From the NCBI RefSeq assembly GCF_012913485.1, contig NZ_CP051774.1, forward strand, positions 5,332,001 to 5,396,000: a DNA stretch of 64,000 bases, written 5' to 3'. Source of the DNA: Luteolibacter luteus (GTDB taxonomy: Bacteria; Verrucomicrobiota; Verrucomicrobiia; Verrucomicrobiales; Akkermansiaceae). Below are positions 16,990 to 26,246 of the stretch, one piece after another; the stretch's first letter is position 1, and every line of letters starts with the position of its first letter. Position numbers and translations under genes: made by a program. The notes under the pieces are model-generated. The model ran no database searches. It saw nothing but the letters and a program-made list of their open reading frames with translations, and was not told where the DNA came from.

Positions 16990-17023
16990 AGTCTTCTGTC
17001 TGTCGTCTTCGAGTCTTCCGTCT
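16990..17023 (+). repeat. right inverted repeat of the S23-type element
   Basis: Pyrimidine-rich arm starting five bases after the four-helix-bundle stop and ending 40 bases before the ahcY start, so it forms part of the ahcY leader. Confidence 0.8.
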
Positions 17024-17063
17024 GCGACCCGCCCCACCATTCAAATCCGAATCAACCACCACC

Positions 17064-18482
<1,419 letters not shown>

Positions 18483-18518
18483 TCCGGCTCGATCCGGTAG
18501 CGATCGATTTATCGGAAA

Positions 18519-18550
18519 CCCTGCCTGGCAACGGGCAGGGTTTTCTTTTT
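18519..18550 (+). terminator. rho-independent terminator of the metK-ahcY block
   Basis: Stem CCCTGCC / GGCAGGG (18519-18525 with 18534-18540) followed by TTTTCTTTTT, 36 bases after the ahcY stop. Confidence 0.88.
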
Positions 18551-18571
18551 CCGGTGTAAGCTCTCCTTGAG

Positions 18572-18982
18572 CTACCAGTAATTCAGATCCACAGAGACGC
18601 TGCCGCCTTCGCTGACGTTGACCACGGCCTTGTGATAGACCGGCTTGCCGCGCTGGGTGCCATTGCTGGTGCCAGCACCCTCAGTGGGGATGCCGATCAG
18701 GTTCCGATCGAGCAACGCGTTGGAGTTCGAATCGTGGATCACGCTGACGGCATAGCGGCCGGGCTTCACGTCGTGCAGGACGAGTTCGGTCATGCCTTTT
18801 CTTGCATTCACGCGACCTTGATAGGCTGCCTTCCCGGCTTCGCCGGGAAAGCCGTCCTCGGTGGCGAAGAGGAGCACGGACACTTGACCGGTGCTGTCCT
18901 TCACCTTCGACACCTTTAACAGCAGGTCTCCCGCGAGAGCGGGGGCAGCGGCAAGCAGGGGAATGAGGAGCCAGCGGACCAT
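18572..18982 (-). CDS. DUF2141 secreted protein
   Basis: A 136-residue exported protein: signal peptide MVRWLLIPLLAAAPALAGD, then a beta-sandwich with the DUF2141 pattern (GQVSVLLFATEDGFPGE, LHDVKPGRYAVSVIHDSN, NALLDRNLIGIPTEGAG). The family is widespread in envelopes of Bacteroidota, Proteobacteria and Verrucomicrobiota with unknown role; the middle motif resembles carbohydrate- or metal-binding Cna-like folds. It converges on ahcY. Confidence 0.85.
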   Translation of the reverse strand: MVRWLLIPLLAAAPALAGDLLLKVSKVKDSTGQVSVLLFATEDGFPGEAGKAAYQGRVNARKGMTELVLHDVKPGRYAVSVIHDSNSNALLDRNLIGIPTEGAGTSNGTQRGKPVYHKAVVNVSEGGSVSVDLNYW

Positions 18983-19060
18983 GGGCCGACCTTTGTCAGG
19001 ACCCGGTCCGCGGCAAGCTCGACCGAACGCCCTGCGGGAAACTACGTGCGGCGGGCGCGG

Positions 19061-19564
19061 CTACTCGCTCCGGTCGTGGTCCCCTTTCAGGAAGGGTTTG
19101 AAGGACTTCTCGATCTTCGCCACCCACGAGTCGTATTTCTTGTTCTCCGTGTGCGGGTAGGTGGCCAAGAAGGTGGCCCAGTTGCCCTTTTCCACCGCGA
19201 GTTTGCGATAGTATTCGGTCCCGTCCTTCTGAACGCCGGATACCACGAACCAGGTGTCGCCCTTCTTCTTGTAGGTCACGGTGTCACCGCGCTCGGCAAG
19301 TTCTTCCTTCCAACGCTTGTCCAAGGAGTCTCCATCGTCCACCTGCAGGAAATGGGCATAGGCCCGGAGTTCGAATTTTCCGTCCGCGGTCTTGAAGACC
19401 TTTCCGTCCCCATTGTCGGACTCGCGCCCGGCTTCGAGCGATGCAGGATAGTCGATCGCGAACCCGAAGCGGGCGTTCGTGTAGGTTTTCCATTCGGCCT
19501 CCTTCTCTTGGGCAGAGAGGGAGTGGGGCAGGAACAGGAGTGACAGCAGATGGCGACGTTTCAT
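19061..19564 (-). CDS. secreted protein of unknown function
   Basis: A 167-residue protein with a signal peptide (MKRRHLLSLLFLPHSLSAQ). The mature part starts WKTYTNARFGFAIDYPASL, a pattern common in extracellular PsbP-like beta proteins and in the N-termini of bacterial lipoproteins that read 'ygFsidyP'. The remainder alternates strands and ends in a lysine-rich tail. The ATG at 19564 is preferred to an in-frame one at 19597 because it starts the signal peptide. It follows the phospholipase-like gene on the same strand (60-base gap). Confidence 0.68.
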   Translation of the reverse strand: MKRRHLLSLLFLPHSLSAQEKEAEWKTYTNARFGFAIDYPASLEAGRESDNGDGKVFKTADGKFELRAYAHFLQVDDGDSLDKRWKEELAERGDTVTYKKKGDTWFVVSGVQKDGTEYYRKLAVEKGNWATFLATYPHTENKKYDSWVAKIEKSFKPFLKGDHDRSE

Positions 19565-19623
19565 CGTGATCCACCACCATGATGCAGGACCCTGCAAAGT
19601 CTAACGGGAAGATAGGTGGAAGT

Positions 19624-20679
19624 TCATGGCTCAATCTTCATCCCGGGATTTCCGGAGACGGGATTCGGGCGGACGGGCTTGCCGTCGAAGCTCACGCGGT
19701 CCTTGTCGTCGGGGCGGAAGTGATCCGTGCTTACCCATTGCGCGCCGCTTTCGAAGGCCGCGGCCTTCATCTTGTCATCCGGCTTGTTGGTATCGCTGCG
19801 GGTGCGGACGAGGAACCCGGCTTTCACCAAATCCTTGATCTCCTGCAGTTGCTTTTCCGGATCGTTGCACTTGAACCACGCGGCAGCAGGATGCCTGGTA
19901 TCGGGGGCGCTGGCGAAGATCAGGCGGCCTTCGAGGGCAGGGTTCCCTTCCAGATAGCGGGAGCGGACCTCATTGGTGTTATCCAGACAGAAGATGAACT
20001 TGCCCCGCAGGGAATCAAGGTCCGGCCAGCCGTGCTTGGTGACCGCCTCGCGCAGTGTGTTCTCCTTCCCGCGCACTTCGTCGGGCTCGAGGACCCGATC
20101 GGCGGGGATGGCGGAAAGAACTTCCTTCTCCAACTCCAGCAGGCGCTCGCGGGTGAGCTCCTCCGGCTTGGTGGGGAGGGGAGGCTGCGGTTGGTCCTTG
20201 CACTCCAGCAGGATCATGATCGGCAGATGCTGCGGGTGCTGGTCGGACCATGCTTTCATTTCGGCCAGGGCGTCCTTCAGCACGGGGGCATTGCTCCAAC
20301 AATCGATGTCGGGAATGTGCAGCACTTTGAAGCCCGGTTTGGCGAGCTTGCCATCGGGGTCAAAGGTAAGGTTCTTGGCACCGGCCATCTTCGCGACATT
20401 CAGCATGCTGGGCTTCGAGAAGAGGCCGCCCTTCGAGTCCGCGAAGATATCGAGCTCGAATTGCCGTACTCCCATGTCGAGCTGCTCGGTCAGCGGGGGA
20501 TGGGTGTAGTCCCAGGCCTTGGCGTCCTTGTTGAACTTCACGACGGTATCGAGCAGTTCCCGCGGCGCTGCCACGTGGTAGGAATTGTGGCTGCCAATTG
20601 CTTGGATCTGGTTCAGCCGGACTTCGTCGGCACAGGCGAGTGTAGCGGAAAATAGGAGGCAGACGGGGAAAGCGCGCAT
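19624..20679 (-). CDS. phosphatidylinositol-specific phospholipase C-like protein (Ca-dependent type)
   Basis: A 351-residue secreted protein (signal MRAFPVCLLFSATLACADE) with a phosphodiesterase TIM-barrel. The first active-site His lies in QIQAIGSHNSYH, followed by the LTEQLDMGVRQFELDIFAD stretch carrying the Glu/Asp metal ligands, and the second His is probably in KVLHIPDID. The pattern matches the Pi-PLC-C1 group. It would cleave glycerophosphodiesters or phosphatidylinositol outside the cytoplasm; the real substrate in this organism is unknown, since phosphatidylinositol is rare in bacteria. Confidence 0.83.
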   Translation of the reverse strand: MRAFPVCLLFSATLACADEVRLNQIQAIGSHNSYHVAAPRELLDTVVKFNKDAKAWDYTHPPLTEQLDMGVRQFELDIFADSKGGLFSKPSMLNVAKMAGAKNLTFDPDGKLAKPGFKVLHIPDIDCWSNAPVLKDALAEMKAWSDQHPQHLPIMILLECKDQPQPPLPTKPEELTRERLLELEKEVLSAIPADRVLEPDEVRGKENTLREAVTKHGWPDLDSLRGKFIFCLDNTNEVRSRYLEGNPALEGRLIFASAPDTRHPAAAWFKCNDPEKQLQEIKDLVKAGFLVRTRSDTNKPDDKMKAAAFESGAQWVSTDHFRPDDKDRVSFDGKPVRPNPVSGNPGMKIEP

Positions 20680-20766
20680 CGCACCACTCCAGCGCTTGGA
20701 TCCCCACCGGCGTCAAGCCCGGCGGTGGGACGATTTCGCGGAAGAAGGAGCTGGGGGTGCTTGTAT

Positions 20767-20778
20767 TTTGCATGCAAA
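20767..20778. promoter_or_regulatory. 12-bp perfect palindrome upstream of the large cytochrome gene
   Basis: TTTGCATGCAAA lies 50 bases before the start of the 856-residue cytochrome gene and in the divergent gap with the phospholipase-like gene. It could be an operator for either. Confidence 0.3.
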
Positions 20779-20827
20779 TTTTTGAAGTCCTCTTGCCCGG
20801 CTGAAATCCGGTCTCCATTCTTTTCCC

Positions 20828-23398
20828 ATGAAACCCTCCTCCTTCCGTGCCCTCGGCCTGTTTCTGGGCGCGGCCATTTCCACCCACGCGGCGGCCCCGT
20901 TCTTTGATCCCAGCATGCCGGTTCACGGGAGCCCGGTGGATGGGGGGGCTTCGGGCGTCATCGCGCGCGGGCTGCTGGTGCAGGCGGCGGAGGCCGAGTG
21001 GTTGGTCTTTGATCAAGACCTGCTGCGCCCTGCCCTGTGGGTCCACGCGGATCAAGGGAAGCCGCCCGTCTCACTGATCATGATGTCCCAAGCCTCTTGG
21101 GAAAAGCCGACCCAAAAGGGAGGCGTAAAGCAGCCCGCTCCCGCGGCCGGAAGCCTCGCGCTGGTGCCGCCACTGCCCGGCGTGGGCAGCAATCCAGAGG
21201 ATCTTCTGAAGGATCCGCGTCCCGTGCACGGGAATGACCCTGGACGCGGAGGATTGGAAGCGAGCGGACGGCGCTTCTCCGGCTACCATGTGGCGGGAAA
21301 GACCGGAGTGCTGGTCTATGAGAACCAAGGGACCAAAGTTAGCGAATGGTACGAGGCGGATCGTAGGTCGCTCCAGCGGCACTTGGCGGTGGCGGCTGGC
21401 GATGAGATCCTATTCCTGGTGGCTGCGGGGGATTTCAAGATCGCGAGCTCGCGCGAAGCTGCCTCGGAGAAGCTCCAGGTTTCATCGAATCATCCGGGCC
21501 TCACGCTGGAGTCACGTGATGGAAAGCTCTTTGCCAGGCTTGCTGCTTCGAGGCAGGAGCGGCGGGTGACGCTGATCTATGGTGTTGAGAAGGTCTCCGC
21601 AGCCGCAAAGACGCCAGCGGTCCCGACGGCGAATCCAGCGCACTGGAAGCAAAGTATCGAAACCCGGATCCGAGAGTCCGAGAAGAGTGGTCCCGGCTGG
21701 ACCATGGATCGCATCGGGCTGCCGGAGAACAGTGCTTTCAAGCGTCGCGTTCGTCCGGCGGACATAGTGTTCCTTTCCCCGGAGAAAGCGGCGGTGATCA
21801 CCTTCGAGGGAGATGTCTGGCGGCTTGACCTGGCCGGGGAGCGGGTGCGCTGGACGCGAATCGCGGCGGGGCTCTGCGAGCCTCTTTCGATCGAGCAGGT
21901 CGGCGGGGTGCTGCAGGTCTTCACCCGGAATGGGATCGTGCGGCTGCGGGACACCAATGCCGACGGTGAAACGGATTTCTACGAGAATTATAGTAGCTTG
22001 ATCCATCACACGGCTGGCACGCGCGGCTATCCACTGGACATGGAGGTGGACGAAAGCGGCCGCACCTGGTGCTCGATCGGGGGAATCGTCACCAATGAAA
22101 AATCCCTGACGAACCTTCAGCCGCCGAACCCGCACAGCGGCTCGATCATGATGATCTCCGCGGACGGCAAGCAGCTGGAGATCGTGGGCGCTCATGCCCG
22201 CGAGCCGTTCTTTGCCCGGGATCCGGAGTCCGGACGGATCGTGATGTCGGAGCAGCAGGGACATTGGGTGCCATCGTCCGGGATCTTTCCCGTGGAGCCG
22301 GGATCGAGCTTTGGGTTCGGCCAGGAGAATGCGAAGGGCCTCACACCGCCGGCGGTCTGGATCCCCCATGATCAGGACAGTTCTTCCTCGTCCCCGATGT
22401 GGGTGCGCGGCAGCGCCTTCAAGTCCTGGGAAGGAGGCGTGCTGGATCTCTCCTATGGCACCGGGCGCCTGTTCCTGGCTCGTCCGGCTGGAGCTTGGCC
22501 AGCGAAGGAGGGGGCGGTCATCCCGCTGGGGATCGAGACCGGCCTGCCGATCCTACATGCGCGGACTCACCCCGGTGATGGCTCGCTGTGGCTGGCAGGC
22601 TTCCGCATCTATGATTCCCGTGCACCGGAGCTCGAGGGAATCGGTCGCCTGCGTCCCTCCGGGGATGCCTTTCGGGTACCGGTGGATGCCAAGCTGGTAA
22701 AAGAGGGAGCGATCCTTTGTTTCGATGCGCCGCTGGATGGCTCGACGGTGACTCCCGATGCGGTGCAGGCGAAGGAATGGCAATACCGTCGCTCGTCAGG
22801 ATACGGCTCGCCGCGGTTGAAGCGCGATGGAAAGGATGGCGTGGACCCGGTGGCAAGCGGCGGAACTTTTCTCTCAAAGGATGGGAAGAGCGTTTTCATC
22901 CACATTCCCGGCATGAAGCCGACGATGCAGCTTGAGATCAGCCATCGCTTCGCGGTGAAGGGGAGCAAGCCGGAGGCACGGTCCGTGTTCTTTACCGTAT
23001 CCGCTCCGGCACCGGCCATGTGGAATGAGCTGGGCTTTGAAGTACCCGAGCTCGATCCCTCCATAGCCGTAGTGCATGGAGGCGGGGCAGCTGATGCGGT
23101 GCCGACGGCGGAGGCGGGGATGGACCTCGCGACCCGCTATGGATGCATCGCTTGCCACTCCACGGATGGGAAACTGGAGGGTCATAGCGGGCCCTCGTGG
23201 AAGGGTCTGCATGGATCGCAGCGGAGCTTCACCGATGGCACGAGTCGCATGGGGGATGACGCCTACATCATCGAATCGATGACCGAACCGAACAAGGTGA
23301 TCGTGAAAGGCTACGCGCTCGGGATGGGAAGCTATTCGGGAGTGCTGAGCGAGGCCGAGATGCAGAGCATCGTGCTGTTTATCCGCTCGCTGAAGTGA
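20828..23398 (+). CDS. large secreted PVC-type c-type cytochrome (DUF6797-like) with beta-propeller
   Basis: An 856-residue exported protein with signal MKPSSFRALGLFLGAAISTHA. Its N-terminal region (PFFDPSMPVHGSPVDG..GVIARGLLV) resembles the DUF6797 domain, the middle (about 300-650) has strands typical of a sorbosone/glucose-dehydrogenase-like propeller, and the C-terminal 110 residues hold a haem c site CIACH with a distal Met candidate in LGMGSYSG. Such proteins are abundant in Verrucomicrobiota and Planctomycetota and are thought to oxidise sugars or pass electrons in the periplasm. Substrate unknown. Confidence 0.85.
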   Translation: MKPSSFRALGLFLGAAISTHAAAPFFDPSMPVHGSPVDGGASGVIARGLLVQAAEAEWLVFDQDLLRPALWVHADQGKPPVSLIMMSQASWEKPTQKGGVKQPAPAAGSLALVPPLPGVGSNPEDLLKDPRPVHGNDPGRGGLEASGRRFSGYHVAGKTGVLVYENQGTKVSEWYEADRRSLQRHLAVAAGDEILFLVAAGDFKIASSREAASEKLQVSSNHPGLTLESRDGKLFARLAASRQERRVTLIYGVEKVSAAAKTPAVPTANPAHWKQSIETRIRESEKSGPGWTMDRIGLPENSAFKRRVRPADIVFLSPEKAAVITFEGDVWRLDLAGERVRWTRIAAGLCEPLSIEQVGGVLQVFTRNGIVRLRDTNADGETDFYENYSSLIHHTAGTRGYPLDMEVDESGRTWCSIGGIVTNEKSLTNLQPPNPHSGSIMMISADGKQLEIVGAHAREPFFARDPESGRIVMSEQQGHWVPSSGIFPVEPGSSFGFGQENAKGLTPPAVWIPHDQDSSSSSPMWVRGSAFKSWEGGVLDLSYGTGRLFLARPAGAWPAKEGAVIPLGIETGLPILHARTHPGDGSLWLAGFRIYDSRAPELEGIGRLRPSGDAFRVPVDAKLVKEGAILCFDAPLDGSTVTPDAVQAKEWQYRRSSGYGSPRLKRDGKDGVDPVASGGTFLSKDGKSVFIHIPGMKPTMQLEISHRFAVKGSKPEARSVFFTVSAPAPAMWNELGFEVPELDPSIAVVHGGGAADAVPTAEAGMDLATRYGCIACHSTDGKLEGHSGPSWKGLHGSQRSFTDGTSRMGDDAYIIESMTEPNKVIVKGYALGMGSYSGVLSEAEMQSIVLFIRSLK

Positions 23399-23452
23399 GG
23401 AGGCTGAATTAAGCCGGGAATGCGATCAGCGAAGGGCGAACGAATCGCACGC

Positions 23453-24685
23453 TCATTCCGCTCCCGGCAGCCAGCCGATGGCGACGAAGTCCACAATCTC
23501 GATGAACTGCTGCCGTTCGTTTGGCTGACGCTTCACGAGCTTTAGCGAGAAGGCTACGCCGCTTTCGCTGAGCAGCTTGTCCACCAGTTCCTTGTCGAAC
23601 TGGCCGGAGCCTTCGAAGATGCCGCGCATCTTGGCGAGAGCCACCGAGTCCTTCCGGATCCAGGCGAGTTGTTCGCGGCCCGGCATCGGCACACTCAGCT
23701 TGAAGCGCGAGAAGTTCGATTCCGCTTCGCCGGCGGCCGGCGGGTCCGGTTTCACAAAAACGTGGAAGATTCCGGGAGTGTCGATCGGGCCGGCGGCGAA
23801 CTTGCGGAAGAGGTCGTCGTGGAAATTGACGAAGGATTCCCAGTTCACCTTTGCTCCGTCGCTGGTTTCCATCACGGAGACCGGAAAGCCTTCAGGGATC
23901 GCCGCGGTGCAGACCTTGTAGATGTGAGATGAGCCCGCGGTTTCCAACAAGGTGATCGAGGTGACCGGGAAGGGGCCGTCGCCGAGTTCGGTCGCACGCT
24001 TCTCGATCGAGGATCGCATGTCGTCGGGAAAGATCACCAGCTCTGCGCGGCTCTTCCAATCCGGCGCCTCGAGGAAGGCCTTTAATGCGGCATCGGCGCT
24101 GAGCTGGGTTTTCGCGGTCGGTGCTGGAGCCGGCGGTGCGGCAGGAACAGGAGCGACGGGCCGTGGCTCTACGGGCTCTGGCTGGGGAGCCGGGGACGGT
24201 TTCGGTACGGGTTTTGGTCGAGGCTCAGGATCGGGACGCGGGGCAGGGGGGGCGCCCTTCGTTGGCGAGTCCGGGAGCCCCTCGTGGCTTTGCTGCAGGA
24301 GCGAAAAGGATCCTTGGTTCCTGCCGATGAAGTATCCCGCGGCCGATCCAACAACGAGAGAAGCGAGGGCAGGCACTACCCACGAAATCCGCCGTGGCGG
24401 GGCGGGAGGTGGAATGACCGGTGGAATCCCGACGGGCACCACTGCTTCGGGCTCCGGCCGGGGAACCACCGGAGGCGGCTCAAGCGCTGCCGGAACAACT
24501 GGTACTGCCGGCAGGGCCTCCACCAACTTCGGGGGCAGGCCTCTGGCGGGATCCGGGCTCACGATCTCCTGCCAGCATTTGGGGCAGGGTCCTTGAATGC
24601 CCGCCGCGGAGGGAGGGACCGTGAGCGTCACGCCACAGGCCGGGCAATCGAAGTGAAGGAATGTCAAAGGCTCGGCAGGCACCAC
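23453..24685 (-). CDS. zinc-ribbon, single-TM, proline-rich envelope protein
   Basis: A 410-residue protein of three parts. The N-terminus has a short zinc ribbon (CPACGVTLTVPPSAAGIQ then CPKCW, residues 14-39). A Pro-rich linker leads to one membrane segment at about 101-118 (VVPALASLVVGSAAGYFIG). A second linker of repeated P/E/R/K words (about 140-190) leads to a C-terminal globular domain of about 200 residues (LKAFLEAPDWKSRAELV and onward) of the kind found repeatedly in Verrucomicrobiota. Function unknown. The Pro-rich linkers suggest spanning of the cell wall space. Confidence 0.78.
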   Translation of the reverse strand: MVPAEPLTFLHFDCPACGVTLTVPPSAAGIQGPCPKCWQEIVSPDPARGLPPKLVEALPAVPVVPAALEPPPVVPRPEPEAVVPVGIPPVIPPPAPPRRISWVVPALASLVVGSAAGYFIGRNQGSFSLLQQSHEGLPDSPTKGAPPAPRPDPEPRPKPVPKPSPAPQPEPVEPRPVAPVPAAPPAPAPTAKTQLSADAALKAFLEAPDWKSRAELVIFPDDMRSSIEKRATELGDGPFPVTSITLLETAGSSHIYKVCTAAIPEGFPVSVMETSDGAKVNWESFVNFHDDLFRKFAAGPIDTPGIFHVFVKPDPPAAGEAESNFSRFKLSVPMPGREQLAWIRKDSVALAKMRGIFEGSGQFDKELVDKLLSESGVAFSLKLVKRQPNERQQFIEIVDFVAIGWLPGAE

Positions 24686-24769
24686 GGAAGGGTAATTCGA
24701 AGGGGGATACGGTCAAGGAGGGGAAGTTCTCCGCGGATCAGCCTAACGGCTCGTGGGCAAGCGGATAAA

Positions 24770-24798
24770 TACGTGATCACGTAATTTTTAATACGTAT
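24770..24798. promoter_or_regulatory. paired palindromes upstream of the outer-membrane beta-barrel gene
   Basis: A 14-bp perfect palindrome TACGTGATCACGTA (24770-24783) is followed after an A/T spacer by ATACGTAT (24791-24798), sharing the core TACGT. An AT-rich stretch with TATTAT follows near 24806-24811. This is the most AT-rich spot of the neighbourhood and the likely promoter region for the barrel gene or the divergent zinc-ribbon gene. Confidence 0.45.
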
Positions 24799-24925
24799 CA
24801 GTTAGATATTATGACGACCTAGGTAAGTTATTCTTTCCTTGTCAGATATCTGCCCCCGCTGCTATTTGATCACACCCCTGCGCTCCGGCAGCCCCAAGCC
24901 GGCATGGTTCACCCCCCATCCCCCG

Positions 24926-26143
24926 ATGAATACCCCCACCGTATCTTTCATGCGGGTTTTGGCCATTGCGGCCGTGACCTGCAGTACCTCCGTTCAGGCT
25001 GGTGACGAATCCGAAGATCCGTGCTATCCGGACAACCGTCAGGCGACCTCGACCGCGGTCAGCCGGAGTGTCTTGGGCGTGGCTTACGCTTCCACCCGCG
25101 ATGTGAGCGGGCGCATGTATCGGAATCGTGCCGGTGTTCGCCCGGGCTCGGTGCTGGTGGATGAGCCGGTAGCAGTCGCCCCGGCTTATAGCTCGAAGGG
25201 CGGGATGTCTTCATCGAAGGATGCAAAGGTTTCGGCGGTGTCGGTCCCCTACCCTAACAAGTGGGAGGTCTTTGGTTCGCTCTTCTATTACTCGGAAGAA
25301 AGTGACGGCAGCAGCTACCACCATCGCTCGAAGAAGAAGAAATACGAAGGCCCGAAATACGGCTACGGCTCTGGCTATGGATCGGGGGCTTCCGCTTTCG
25401 TGAGCGGTGCGGCCGATACTTCGCTGGACGTTTACGGCGGTGCCTTGGGCGTGGAGTATCACATCAACCGCGAGTGGAGCGTGGGAGTGGGTGTCTCCGC
25501 TTCGACCGGGGACATGGAGATGGACGCCGTCGGCAATGCCGATGTGGATTCCGTTTCGGTCATTCCATACCTTTCCTACTATCGCGCGGATGCCTTTGGC
25601 TCTGCCGATTTCTGGGCGGGCCTGATGTATGCCTACGGTGCGCACTCCTTTGAAACCCGTCGCTTCACCGGCGGTGGGATAGCATCAGGTTCTCCGGATG
25701 CCGATACCCATGAGGTGGAATTCACTGCGGGTGTGAATTTCGGGGACGACGATGTGGTTCACGGCCCCTACGCGGGAATGCGCTATATCACCGGAACCGT
25801 GGATGCTTATACGGAAGTGGGGCCTGGCGCGACTTACTTCGGCGAGCAAGACGTGGACTCGCTGGTCTCGATCCTCGGCTATCAGATTTCCTGGAAGATG
25901 CGTGGCTCGCGAGGCACCTGGGTGCCGCAAGTGCGCGCTGCCTGGGAGCATGAATTTGAAGATGGCAATGCTTCCGTCTTTGGCGTTCCGGTGGATTCCG
26001 TGGACGAAGACGTGGCGGTGGTCGGTGCCGGCCTTGCCTACTACTTCGACAACGGCTGGAACCTCGGCGTCGAGTATGAAGGCCGTTTTGGCAGCAATAC
26101 CGAAGGTCACTACGGTGGTGTGAAGGCCGGGAAGGAATTCTGA
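24926..26143 (+). CDS. outer-membrane beta-barrel (autotransporter-type) protein
   Basis: A 405-residue exported protein; the signal peptide ends near VQAGDE. After a Ser/Val-rich region, residues from about 110 to the end alternate short amphipathic strands with aromatic residues (WEVFGSLFYYSEE, LDVYGGALGVEYHINREWSV, VSVIPYLSYYRADAF, AVVGAGLAYYFDNGWNLGVE), as in autotransporter or OmpA-like barrels. It ends GVKAGKEF, with a terminal Phe as needed for barrel assembly. A loop KKKKYEGPKYGYGSGYGSGA is low-complexity and probably exposed. Tandem palindromes upstream suggest specific control. Confidence 0.82.
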   Translation: MNTPTVSFMRVLAIAAVTCSTSVQAGDESEDPCYPDNRQATSTAVSRSVLGVAYASTRDVSGRMYRNRAGVRPGSVLVDEPVAVAPAYSSKGGMSSSKDAKVSAVSVPYPNKWEVFGSLFYYSEESDGSSYHHRSKKKKYEGPKYGYGSGYGSGASAFVSGAADTSLDVYGGALGVEYHINREWSVGVGVSASTGDMEMDAVGNADVDSVSVIPYLSYYRADAFGSADFWAGLMYAYGAHSFETRRFTGGGIASGSPDADTHEVEFTAGVNFGDDDVVHGPYAGMRYITGTVDAYTEVGPGATYFGEQDVDSLVSILGYQISWKMRGSRGTWVPQVRAAWEHEFEDGNASVFGVPVDSVDEDVAVVGAGLAYYFDNGWNLGVEYEGRFGSNTEGHYGGVKAGKEF

Positions 26144-26159
26144 TCTCGAATCTAACGAA

Positions 26160-26196
26160 AATCCCCGATTGGCATCAGGCCGGGCGGGGATTTTTT
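26160..26196 (+). terminator. rho-independent terminator after the beta-barrel gene
   Basis: Stem AATCCCCG / CGGGGATT (26160-26167 with 26185-26192) followed by a T run. Confidence 0.85.
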
Positions 26197-26246
26197 GTGG
26201 CGACGTCGATGCTTGTTCCGCGTCTTGGGAACAAGCGGACGTAGGC

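Larger units (their letters stand above)
16545..17023 (+). mobile_element. S23/IVS-like element with 34-bp inverted repeats carrying a four-helix-bundle gene
   Basis: The four-helix-bundle gene is enclosed by inverted repeats 16545-16578 and 16990-17023. They match at 30 of 34 positions when one is reversed, including 19 consecutive bases (AGACGACAGACAGAAGACT and its complement). The transcript can fold into a long stem with the gene in the loop. This is the design of the intervening sequences of bacterial 23S rRNA, whose reading frame encodes an S23 protein, but here the unit lies between metK and ahcY. No transposase or target-site duplication is obvious. Mobility is inferred from this architecture. 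Confidence 0.62.

Noticed and set aside
17024-17063. An SAH riboswitch before ahcY
   Set aside because: The leader after the inverted repeat is 40 bases of C/A-rich sequence without the SAH-riboswitch stems.
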